Source: a virus
IMG/VR virus record: IMGVR_UViG_3300026320_000006
Location: 1-55,572 of that record
Reading direction: 5' to 3' (one strand)
DNA length: 55,572 bases
In this document: one piece after another, positions 1 to 6,393 of the stretch
Layout of the letters: each line of letters opens with the position of its first letter
Position numbering within the stretch: position 1 is the stretch's first letter
The notes under the pieces: model-generated
Told to the model about the DNA's origin: nothing
Database searches by the model: none
What the model saw: only the letters and a program-made list of their open reading frames with translations
Translations under genes and position numbers: made by a program

Positions 1-578
1 GACTGAGGAGAATACGCGCTTTCTTTTCAGCTTGAGCTTGAGCCCAATCGAGTGGCAAGTAGTCAGACCAGACCTGTGCTTGAGAACCAGGAAACAATTT
101 AGCCAAAACACGATAATTGCCTGATCCACTCTCATCTGGCGTGAGTGCAATACGATCTCCACTATCAAGCTCCAACACGAATTTTCCATCCGGTTTCGCT
201 TGCCAGGTCAGTTTGGCTAGCAGGTTCAATTCAACGTCTTTGTTACGCTGCTCTTTCAGCTTGCGCACAACCGAGCTCTCTGTTTTGTTGCCGATCTCTT
301 CTTTTTCACGCTCAAGCGCTTCAAGTAAACTTTCTTCTGGGTTGAGCTTTTTTCCGAGTACCTTGCTTAAGCTCAATGGCTCTAAACGGTGCTTGAAACA
401 GTTGTCAGTGATGTCCAGGATGATACAATCTTTTTTGTCGGGCGCTAATCTTAGCCCGCGACCAATCGCCTGGATAAACAGCGCTCTGGATTGTGTTGGC
501 CGCGCCATGATAATGCAATCGCACAAAGGTTCATCCCAACCCTCTGAAAGCACATTGACGGTCGTCAGGACGCGGATA
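1..578. repeat. Left copy of terminal 578-bp near-repeat
   Basis: This stretch aligns without gaps to 54995-55572, starting exactly at the first base of the window and ending exactly at the last base of the other copy. I count 32 mismatches (about 94% identity). In the coding frame only two change an amino acid (Asp/Gly and Leu/Met), so both versions derive from functional genes. Inference: the two ends overlap in a circular or terminally redundant molecule, with strain variation between the two reads of the locus. Confidence 0.9.
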
Positions 579-1450
579 GAACCGTCTCTGAACGCTTTGT
601 AGATATATTTACGCGCTTCAAGTGAAGTGTCACCTACGACGACAGCAGAGGGAATACCGGTCTCTTTGAATGCTGCTGTCAGATGTTCTGCATGCTCAAC
701 GGTGACTGCAAAACAGGCAGCTCTTCGACCTGAAGCGTACTGCTGATATTTCTGGACAATCAGCCTGTTCCTTGCAGGGGTATCAACAGCCGCTTCCAAC
801 TCGTCAACCTTGAAATCTCCGGCCTGTGTATGCAAATCGTCCAGGTTGATATCGGTCTGTATGGGGATTGCCCGCATGTCAGTAAGATAGGGCGGATTAT
901 GTGTTGCCAGATCGATGATACTGGCTTCGAACAATGGCGTTTTGCCGTCCAGCAGCGGCTTACCATCCAGACGATCCGGGGTAGCTGTGACCATCAACAC
1001 AAACGCATCTGGAAGCGTTTCTAGCACGTCCTGATAGCTTTGAGCCATGCTATGATGTGCCTCATCGATGATCAGCAACAAGCCCTTTCCAGTGCCGTAC
1101 AGGGCTCTTAGTTGCTTCAGATGGTTTGGCCGGGCAATCGTCATAATTCCCGCTACAGTGACCTCACCCCCATACTGATATTGCCCTGAGCCGACTTTGC
1201 CAATCACTGCATCGGGTTTGACCATGCGGTATTTGTCAGCAGCTTGATCCAGCAATTCGTCTCGATGCGCCACAACCATAGCGTTGGTATCATGTTTTTC
1301 AGCAAGCCGGTGGATCACCTGCGAGAAGATAACTGTTTTTCCGGCTGAACAGGGAAGTACAAGCAGTTCACTTCCAGCATTGTTTTGCTCGTACGATGCC
1401 AGAATACGCTCGATGCTGATTTGCTGATACTCCCTCAATACAAATTCCAT
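1..1450 (-). CDS. SF2 DEAH-type DNA helicase, N-terminal part (runs off left edge)
   Basis: An ATP-dependent superfamily 2 helicase of the phage UvsW/type III restriction-like kind, expected to unwind or remodel DNA. Counting from the ATG at 1450, Walker A is PCSAGKT (about residues 33-39), the Walker B box is DEAH (129-132), motif III is TATP (155-158), and the second RecA fold contains the IGRGLR motif VI. There is no stop before base 1. When continued through the matching end at 55572, the frame runs on to a stop at 54786, giving 552 codons. The start follows a GGGGGATAGAGG ribosome site 18 bases after the upstream HTH gene, so the two are one operon. The ATPase assignment is firm; the exact role is not. 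Confidence 0.88.
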   Translation of the reverse strand, partial: MEFVLREYQQISIERILASYEQNNAGSELLVLPCSAGKTVIFSQVIHRLAEKHDTNAMVVAHRDELLDQAADKYRMVKPDAVIGKVGSGQYQYGGEVTVAGIMTIARPNHLKQLRALYGTGKGLLLIIDEAHHSMAQSYQDVLETLPDAFVLMVTATPDRLDGKPLLDGKTPLFEASIIDLATHNPPYLTDMRAIPIQTDINLDDLHTQAGDFKVDELEAAVDTPARNRLIVQKYQQYASGRRAACFAVTVEHAEHLTAAFKETGIPSAVVVGDTSLEARKYIYKAFRDGSIRVLTTVNVLSEGWDEPLCDCIIMARPTQSRALFIQAIGRGLRLAPDKKDCIILDITDNCFKHRLEPLSLSKVLGKKLNPEESLLEALEREKEEIGNKTESSVVRKLKEQRNKDVELNLLAKLTWQAKPDGKFVLELDSGDRIALTPDESGSGNYRVLAKLFPGSQAQVWSDYLPLDWAQAQAEKKARILLS

Positions 1451-1468
1451 TGCCTCTATCCCCCAATG

Positions 1469-1672
1469 TTATTCTTCAATCATTTGCTCCCGATAGGCTG
1501 CATATTCATCAAGCGCATCTTGCTTGACACGATACGGGCCTGTATTGCCATTGGTCCGAAATGCCTTGAGCTTCCCCTGTCTGATTTTTCGTATGACGGT
1601 CATGCGATGCACTTGCAGTATTCGCGCTACATCACCAACGGTGTAAATGATTTCTTGCGGAGGTTGCTCCAT
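1469..1672 (-). CDS. Excisionase/HTH_17-type DNA-binding protein
   Basis: A 67-residue protein with the layout of the helix-turn-helix 17 (MerR-like, excisionase) family: YTVGDVARIL, then HRMTVIRKIRQGKLKAFR and a final KQDALDEY helix. The ATG at 1672 is chosen because a GGAGG site lies 12 bases upstream. A longer frame back to 1750 would start inside the promoter. It is the first gene of the leftward operon whose promoter is at 1735-1763, so it could be the regulator of the operator found there and again at 41478-41550, or a recombination directionality factor for the integrase. The sequence does not decide between these. Confidence 0.75.
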   Translation of the reverse strand: MEQPPQEIIYTVGDVARILQVHRMTVIRKIRQGKLKAFRTNGNTGPYRVKQDALDEYAAYREQMIEE

Positions 1673-1734
1673 AATACCTGTTCCTCCTTGTTGCATAATT
1701 GCTCCTTTCCAACCAATAAGTACTCCTGTGATGT

Positions 1735-1817
1735 AGTATAGCATTGTCATGAAAAGTTGTCAAATCATTTGGTATGTTCTCAAAAGTATTGACAAGTTTT
1801 GAAAAAAGGTCTATACT
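1735..1817. promoter_or_regulatory. Divergent sigma70 promoters with shared operator cassette (copy 1)
   Basis: Leftward promoter: -35 TTGACA (complement of 1758-1763), 17-bp spacer, -10 TATACT (complement of 1735-1740). Rightward promoter: TTGACA at 1789-1794, 17-bp spacer, TATACT at 1812-1817. Two related boxes, AAAAGTTGTCAAAT (1752-1765) and its inverted relative AAAACTTGTCAATA (on the minus strand, overlapping the other -35), cover both -35 elements. The same modules in reverse orientation occur at 41478-41550, which points to one repressor acting on both loci. Confidence 0.85.
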
Positions 1818-1870
1818 GGGGACAGGTTATTGATACCAATTTGATTTGAAGAAAGGAAACAAACTAACAC

Positions 1871-2617
1871 ATGGCAACCATTTTGAATGAAGCCAGCAAT
1901 TTGGCTGGTAACGGATTTGGAGAACGTACACGTACTGTGCGACTCGCTGAAAACTACCACAACGGCGTGTATGAACTCCTGGCACGTGTTTCTGACAGCC
2001 AGGTCGTTTTTAGCAAGCTTGACGACACTGAAGACTCCTACGATGAAGACGGCAATCCCATCCGGCATCCCAGCAAGAATTATTCGCTGAACGCAACTGA
2101 AGCTGATGCTTTCGTGGAAGCCTGGACAGCATATAAAGCCGATCGGGCAGCTGCGCTAGAAGCTGAAGAGCAGCGCAAAGCGGGGGTACTTGCGAAAGCC
2201 CAAGAGCTAGCTACTGAGCTCGGTCTGGAGATCACCGCAGACGAAAATGACATGTACGAGGACAATCAGCGCTTCACGCTCAGGCATACCACACACTATA
2301 TCAATCGTTCCTACGCCTACAGCATCGATGGCCTACTTGAAATCGTCAAAGAATTCCAGACAGCACTGGAAGATGAACACAAAGCGATTGAAGAAGCGCG
2401 CGCTACTGCCAACAAGATCACGGAACTATGCGGCGATGTTGTTCACATCACCTCGAAAAAGCCTGCTGACGGGCGCTACAGCCTGAAGATTGACGGACAA
2501 TTCAGCCATTGGAATATCGAGCAGGTACACGCTAGCGTCATCCTGGATCGCTTGCAAACCATCCTGCGCGACCTGGAGCGCGACGCAAAAGCGCAAACAG
2601 AAAGCGCTGTTTCATAA
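1871..2617 (+). CDS. Hypothetical early phage protein
   Basis: A 248-residue, mainly helical and acidic protein with no family I recognise. Residues about 75-120 (TEADAFVEAWTAYKADRAAA onward) look like a long Ala/Glu/Lys-rich helix, possibly coiled coil, and the C-terminal half has a second helical section ending in ILRDLERDAKAQTE. It is the first gene after the strong rightward promoter at 1789-1817 and has an AAAGGAAA ribosome site, so it should be made early under the same control as the leftward helicase operon. A DNA-metabolism or host-takeover role is only an inference from position. Confidence 0.7.
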   Translation: MATILNEASNLAGNGFGERTRTVRLAENYHNGVYELLARVSDSQVVFSKLDDTEDSYDEDGNPIRHPSKNYSLNATEADAFVEAWTAYKADRAAALEAEEQRKAGVLAKAQELATELGLEITADENDMYEDNQRFTLRHTTHYINRSYAYSIDGLLEIVKEFQTALEDEHKAIEEARATANKITELCGDVVHITSKKPADGRYSLKIDGQFSHWNIEQVHASVILDRLQTILRDLERDAKAQTESAVS

Positions 2618-2846
2618 CATACTTTTTCTGATTGGAGGTGATGCCGTCATAGGTTCGACGTTGGGCACGCGAACAATAGAATAGGGAAGATATTCTTACA
2701 CGATAGACCAAAGCTCTTAGGCGAAATTTCTGCAATTGACACATTTCACGTCGGAATGCAGTCAAGAAAAGTGGAAATGTTCAATCACCTGGGAGCTTTT
2801 GCGCGTGTATGGTAGAATAGAAAGAAAGTTCAGAGTAGGGGAATAT

Positions 2847-3110
2847 ATGAAATTTAATTTTCAAGACACGCAAATACTCATGCATTCCAAATTTCTTACT
2901 GAGGATGGACGCCCGGTTTCTGTTCAAAGTGCCAGTAAAGCTGATTTCAAAGCATTTCTTCAACCGGCAATGGAAGATGTAAAAGAAGAGCAATTAGAAC
3001 AGTCAAAACGTGCTGAGACTCTTTTTCAAGCCATTCAGCAAGGAACCATACGTTATACGCATATCCGAACGCTATCAGGATTTGAAGAAGATACACTACA
3101 TAGAATCTAA
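2847..3110 (+). CDS. Small hypothetical protein
   Basis: An 87-residue soluble protein without a recognised domain; the C-terminal half is helical (QPAMEDVKEEQLEQSKRAET). ATG at 2847 is chosen over longer in-frame starts because AGGGGA lies directly upstream at normal spacing. The upstream 229 bases hold no gene; a possible -10 (TAGAAT near 2812) is seen. It ends 9 bases before the HTH protein at 3120, so the two are probably co-transcribed. Confidence 0.6.
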   Translation: MKFNFQDTQILMHSKFLTEDGRPVSVQSASKADFKAFLQPAMEDVKEEQLEQSKRAETLFQAIQQGTIRYTHIRTLSGFEEDTLHRI

Positions 3111-3119
3111 AGGAAAAGT

Positions 3120-3602
3120 ATGTCAACCGTTGACTGGCAATCCATCAGAGCGGAATGGGAACTCGGTATTTCAGAACGCACCCTTGCGACAAAATATAGT
3201 GTACCAAAAACAACGCTTCACGATCGCGCTAAAGCTGAAAAATGGATACGCATGTTACCGACCGGTTTCCGACCGGACCCCCCGACCACTAAAGCAGTGG
3301 TCGACACTCCAATGAGTACCGTCAATACAGCCAGGCTTTTACATGAAGTCATTCACAGGCTGGCACAAAACGACATTATCGACGAAAGAATGGTAAAACT
3401 GCTGGCTGATGCATTGTCCCAGGTCCACAAAATTCAAATGACCGCAGTGATTGATCCAGAAACATCACCGTATGACCTGCGTGATCTGCTCAGCTATTGT
3501 ACCGAGGAAGAACGCGCTATTATCAAACCCATCTTTACCGCAGCTACAGCACGCAAACAAGAAGAGCAAGAGAAACTAAAACCAATGAGGAAAATAGGCT
3601 AA
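3120..3602 (+). CDS. HTH protein resembling terminase small subunit
   Basis: 160 residues. The N-terminus is a resolvase/gpP-like helix-turn-helix: WQSIRAEWELGISERTLATK followed by YSVPKTTLHDRAKAEKW, the pattern seen at the start of many terminase small subunits, which bind the packaging site and hand DNA to the large subunit. The middle (TARLLHEVIHRLAQ and following) is helical and could serve oligomerisation. It lies 6 kb upstream of the large terminase, whereas small subunits usually adjoin it; a transcription regulator is therefore the main alternative. An intrinsic terminator follows at 3621. Confidence 0.5.
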   Translation: MSTVDWQSIRAEWELGISERTLATKYSVPKTTLHDRAKAEKWIRMLPTGFRPDPPTTKAVVDTPMSTVNTARLLHEVIHRLAQNDIIDERMVKLLADALSQVHKIQMTAVIDPETSPYDLRDLLSYCTEEERAIIKPIFTAATARKQEEQEKLKPMRKIG

Positions 3603-3620
3603 CCGGCTCCTCATACACAC

Positions 3621-3664
3621 AAAACACCTCTGGCGCATGGAGAACAAGCCAGAGGTGTTTTGCT
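3621..3664 (+). terminator. Intrinsic terminator
   Basis: A 14-bp perfect stem, AAAACACCTCTGGC (3621-3634) with GCCAGAGGTGTTTT (3648-3661), closes a 13-base loop and ends in a T tract. It follows the stop of the HTH protein by 18 bases. Confidence 0.85.
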
Positions 3665-3761
3665 TTGAAACATGGTGCATTCCGCTCGCAGTACGACAAA
3701 CTGTAAACGTTGGAAGCTAATTGGCTTCCTGCTCAGAGTATAACATATCGACAACCGGATA

Positions 3762-3877
3762 TGGTATACTGTGCTTGTTGGGAATTGCGTGAACGCTGTG
3801 TTCATTTGATACGACTCCTTAAGAAGACGCGCCACCTCGCAGGCGTCTCAAAACAATTCTGCGAGGTTTTTCTTTTT
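3762..3877 (+). ncRNA. Candidate small RNA between extended -10 promoter and terminator
   Basis: The 350 bases from 3665 to 4014 have no credible gene. Within them an extended -10 promoter (TGGTATACT, -10 at 3765-3770) is followed about 65 bases later by an intrinsic terminator: ACCTCGCAG (3834-3842) pairs with CTGCGAGGT (3859-3867), then T-rich sequence. A transcript would run from about 3777 to 3877, roughly 100 nt, without a good start codon and ribosome site. A hairpin GGAAGC/GCTTCC (3711-3728) lies upstream. No -35 consensus is visible. Regulatory RNA is an inference. Confidence 0.4.
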
Positions 3878-3924
3878 GCCTTGCAGGGGGATCAAGACGG
3901 TACACAATAGGAAAGTAGGATAGC

Positions 3925-4014
3925 TGTACAAAGCTTTGTACATGTGATAAAATAAGGATAGACAACAAACGGTTGTCTTTGTACAACTCTCTATCCGAAA
4001 GGAAGTCTATCCTT
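3925..4014 (+). promoter_or_regulatory. 18-bp operator palindrome and leader inverted repeat
   Basis: TGTACAAAGCTTTGTACA (3925-3942) is a perfect 18-bp palindrome just upstream of a possible -10 (GATAAAAT). In the leader, AAGGATAGAC (3953-3962) pairs with GTCTATCCTT (4005-4014), which ends at the start codon, and GACAAC/GTTGTC forms an inner hairpin. The TGTAC half-sites recur in the iteron field downstream, so autoregulation by the 4015 protein is plausible. Confidence 0.65.
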
Positions 4015-4341
4015 ATGGACACTGTATCACTTGATGGTCTGCAAGCGCAAATTGACGATCTACAAAAGCGAGTTGAAGCACTGGAACAGAAGCGTGGCCC
4101 ACGCGCAACCTTGCCACCGCTTTCACCTGATCAAAAACAAAAAGCCATTGCTCAAATATTGCCACTTCTGATAAAACTGGCAGATGCGGATGAATGGGTA
4201 ACCACTCGCTATATCTCCCACAAAACAGCACTCCTCCGGCGATTAGGAACAAAACAAGTTCGCGCTTATCTGGATGAGCGACCAAACCTTTTCTTAAAAC
4301 GAGGAGATGGAGCATCGGCTGAGTATCAGATAAAACTGTAG
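4015..4341 (+). CDS. Small coiled-coil plus winged-helix protein, possible iteron binder
   Basis: 108 residues from ATG 4015 (ribosome site AAAGGAAG). The N-terminus is a short coiled coil (LQAQIDDLQKRVEALEQK, about residues 8-25), then a Pro-rich linker, then a winged-helix-like C-terminal domain. That domain matches the C-terminus of the 43733 replication-type protein at about half of the positions: WVTTRYISHKTALLRRLG here against HVTARFVSHQTAKLRKLG there. Both genes are followed by DNA dense in TGTAC and TGTCC boxes. I infer a DNA-binding partner, antagonist or regulator acting on those boxes. Coiled-coil dimerisation would fit the palindromic operator at 3925. No named family is recognised. 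Confidence 0.65.
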   Translation: MDTVSLDGLQAQIDDLQKRVEALEQKRGPRATLPPLSPDQKQKAIAQILPLLIKLADADEWVTTRYISHKTALLRRLGTKQVRAYLDERPNLFLKRGDGASAEYQIKL

Positions 4342-4356
4342 TTCGTTTCCTGGCAG

Positions 4357-4385
4357 GGGCTGATGAAACATTTCAGCCCTTTTTC
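4357..4385 (+). terminator. Intrinsic terminator
   Basis: GGGCTGA (4357-4363) pairs with TCAGCCC (4373-4379), followed directly by TTTTT. It ends the 4015 transcript 16 bases after the stop. Confidence 0.8.
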
Positions 4386-4395
4386 TATGACAAAA

Positions 4396-4766
4396 TTGTC
4401 CATAGTTTTATCCCTATGATGGATATTTTAGAAACTATCTTAAATCAGCCCTACAGGGGGATGCATGAGGATGCTTGTACATTTTGTACATTTTTATGGT
4501 CATATACCATTATGTACATAATAATAATAATTATGCATGATATGATGGACAAAACTATATAAACTCATCTATATTTTATGATAGTATGTACAAAAATGTA
4601 CTGTACATTAGTCTCTAGTTTTGTACATCATTCTGAGCATAAAATAAACACAAAAGTACATATACCCTTTTGTACAGGGACAAAATGTACAGGCACCCCC
4701 TGCAAGGGCTTTATACCTTACCTGATATCGTATACATGTTTTGTCCATCTATGGGCATCATGGACA
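4396..4766. repeat. Iteron-like field of TTTTGTACAT / TTTTGTCCAT boxes
   Basis: An AT-rich non-coding stretch with at least a dozen copies of a box TTTTGT(A/C)CAT in both orientations, e.g. 4396-4403, 4475-4482, 4483-4491, 4511-4520, 4545-4554, 4585-4609 (including the palindrome AATGTACTGTACATT), 4619-4629, 4668-4690 and 4738-4762. Such clusters are typical of replication origins or partition sites that bind an initiator. The same boxes recur at 45440-45600 next to the replication gene. A copy of the dispersed element CCCCTGCAAGGG lies at 4697-4708. Origin function is inferred. Confidence 0.6.
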
Positions 4767-4863
4767 AGACCTTATTTTTATCCTGTTCCCGCTACTTCCC
4801 CGGGCGGCGTAGCTCAGTCGGTACGTCATAGAATGGTACTATCATGGCACGTCAACACCACAA

Positions 4864-4894
4864 GGGGCGGTGGCGAAATGGTAGACGCAGGAGA
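4864..4894 (+). other. 5' half of a tRNA-Leu gene
   Basis: Reads as acceptor strand GGGGCGG (4864-4870), TG, a D-arm GCG...CGC around AAATGGTAGA, then anticodon-stem strand GGAGA (4890-4894). After that the similarity to a tRNA stops and no T-arm follows. These strands pair fully (one G-U) with the 3' half encoded on the opposite strand at 5055-5100, so both derive from one tRNA-Leu(UAA). A second 5'-half-like string, GGCGTAGCTCAGTCGGTA, starts near 4804 but is not followed by the rest of a tRNA. Confidence 0.6.
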
Positions 4895-5054
4895 TCTGAA
4901 CAGAACCGAGTTCTATTTGCGGATTGTCAACTATCTTATTTAATCTCAGTATGGTACACTTCCTCTCAGAACCAAAGATGACAAGGTTGCAACCCAAGGA
5001 TTTTCAAGATTTCTTCTAGAAGCCCAGCAGTATAAACTGGCTTGAGAAGAGAAG

Positions 5055-5112
5055 TAGGGCGGGAGGGAATCGAACCCTCACGGACTCACCGTCCCGGAGA
5101 TTTTAAGTCTCA
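5055..5112 (-). other. 3' half of tRNA-Leu(UAA), probable attP core
   Basis: On the minus strand this reads: anticodon loop CTTAAAA (5101-5107, anticodon TAA) with flanking GAGA/TCTC stem, variable arm GGACGGTGAGTCC, T-arm GAGGGTTCGATTCCCTC (5063-5079) and acceptor strand CCGCCCT plus discriminator A (5055-5062). Upstream of the anticodon stem the sequence no longer folds as a tRNA (the D-arm lacks GG). A tRNA 3' half beside an integrase gene is the classic arrangement of attP for a tyrosine recombinase that inserts into a host tRNA gene and restores it. The integrase starts 73 bases away. Confidence 0.7.
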
Positions 5113-5184
5113 AGATCTCGTCAATTGGCTTGCCACCTTGTTCTGCAATGTTCTGCAATGGTATAGAAACGAGGTCAGTTTTTC

Positions 5185-6111
5185 ATGCAGGTCAGCGAGG
5201 CTATTGAAGATTTCCGGTTTTCCATTTTGCACCTGGCGCCTGGTACTCAGCAGTGGTATTTGTGGCGCTTAGAAGCGTTTGCTTCCTGGTGTTCCTCGCA
5301 AGGGATAGAGCTTGAACAGCTTAAGCGAAAAATGCTGGCAACGTATCTGGACCAACTTCGGTCAACACCCAGCAAGACAACCGGGAAACCGCTCTCATCC
5401 CATACAGTTCACGGCCATGCCAGGGCAATTAGGGCATTCCTGAACTTCTGTGCTAAGGATGATGATCTGCAGCGCGAATTGTCCTCGTTGCCAACAAACA
5501 AAGTACCGATGCCTCGCCTGGAAAAGAAGCTGATCAAAACATTGACTCAGGAACAAATCCAGGCCATGTTTGCAGCATGTGACAAAGAATATCTTCCTCA
5601 CCTGGTTGTGCGCGATCGCGCTATTTTGTCTTTACTCCTGGACACCGGTATTCGTGCTAGTGAACTCTGCAACCTCACGCTTGATTGTGTCTTTCTGAAG
5701 CATGACTCTCATATTCGGGTCCATGGGAAAGGCGACAAATGGCGCGAAGTCAGCCTGGGTATAGAATCGAGCAAGGCATTGCACCGCTATATTTCCCGGT
5801 ATCGTCCTGCGTCCACAGAAGAAAAGCACGTGTTCATCGGTCGGTTTCACGAACCGATGCGGTTCGATGGATTAAAGCAGCTGTTGTACCGGCTCAGGGA
5901 TTTTGCCGGATTAGATCACAATGTGCGCGTCAATGCGCATGTGTGGCGGCATACATTCGCGATGAACTACTTGAGACAGGGCGGTGATATTTACGCTTTA
6001 AGCAGGTTGATGGGGCATGAAAGTATTCATGTAACTCAGATGTATGCACAAGCACTCAAATCTGAGCAGGCACGCAAGATTAGCGGGAGTGTCTTAGATC
6101 GGATGTTTTGA
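5185..6111 (+). CDS. Tyrosine recombinase / phage integrase
   Basis: 308 residues, XerC/D-like size. N-terminal SAM-like core-binding domain (about 1-105), then the catalytic domain with all expected residues: Arg157 in TGIRASEL, Lys182 in HGKGDK, His252 and Arg255 in HVWRHTF, His278 in GHESIHVT and the nucleophile Tyr287 in TQMYAQ. It cuts and rejoins DNA through a 3'-phosphotyrosine link. ATG 5185 is preceded by a GAGG site. It lies beside the tRNA-Leu 3' half at 5055-5112, so it most likely catalyses phage integration into, and excision from, that host tRNA gene. It appears intact. Confidence 0.93.
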   Translation: MQVSEAIEDFRFSILHLAPGTQQWYLWRLEAFASWCSSQGIELEQLKRKMLATYLDQLRSTPSKTTGKPLSSHTVHGHARAIRAFLNFCAKDDDLQRELSSLPTNKVPMPRLEKKLIKTLTQEQIQAMFAACDKEYLPHLVVRDRAILSLLLDTGIRASELCNLTLDCVFLKHDSHIRVHGKGDKWREVSLGIESSKALHRYISRYRPASTEEKHVFIGRFHEPMRFDGLKQLLYRLRDFAGLDHNVRVNAHVWRHTFAMNYLRQGGDIYALSRLMGHESIHVTQMYAQALKSEQARKISGSVLDRMF

Positions 6112-6162
6112 TATGCCCCCTGCAAGGGTCTGTAAACCATAGGTTTGAAAGGAGGTGAAACA

Positions 6163-6297
6163 GTGAACCAGGAAGATAGGGAAAAGAAAGAGGACAAAGA
6201 CGAAAAACAAGAGGAAAACGAGAGCGACAAACACCCAGGTGAGTACTATTGTGGTATTTGTGGTCGCATGATGCCTATCTCGCATTTTCCGCATTGA
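6163..6297 (+). CDS. 44-residue zinc-knuckle protein
   Basis: A GTG start at 6163 follows a near-perfect ribosome site AAAGGAGGTG. The first 28 residues are almost only Lys, Glu, Asp and Gln (highly charged, probably disordered). The tail has CGICGRMMPISHFPH, a CxxC...HxxxH arrangement that could hold one zinc ion. It lies 51 bases after the integrase stop, just after a CCCCTGCAAGGG element at 6117-6128. Function unknown; possibilities include a regulator of excision or a protein-binding adaptor. Confidence 0.65.
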   Translation: MNQEDREKKEDKDEKQEENESDKHPGEYYCGICGRMMPISHFPH

Positions 6298-6393
6298 TTA
6301 GTTTGTAGCGCGTCATCGTTGGAAAGAGGGCAACGCTCGTCAAAGCCTGCCCTCCAGTCCCTGGTAGTTAGTCAGAGACATAGGGATTATCCC

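Noticed and set aside
117-602. Open frame of 161 codons on the plus strand
   Set aside because: Antisense to the helicase gene; its right-end counterpart is shorter and differs, as expected of a shadow frame.
3120-3602. Firm call as terminase small subunit
   Set aside because: HTH pattern fits, but it is 6 kb from terL and separated by terminators and other operons; kept as tentative.
4803-4862. tRNA starting GGCGGCGTAGCTCAGTCGGTA
   Set aside because: Only the first 20 bases look like a tRNA; there is no closing D-stem, anticodon arm or T-arm.
4578-4943. Open frame of 121 codons on the plus strand
   Set aside because: Runs through the iteron field and the tRNA-like half, has no ribosome site and a low-quality Cys/His-rich composition.
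5613-5620. GCGATCGC (HIP1-like) overrepresentation
   Set aside because: I see about five copies against roughly one expected; too few and not clearly organised.
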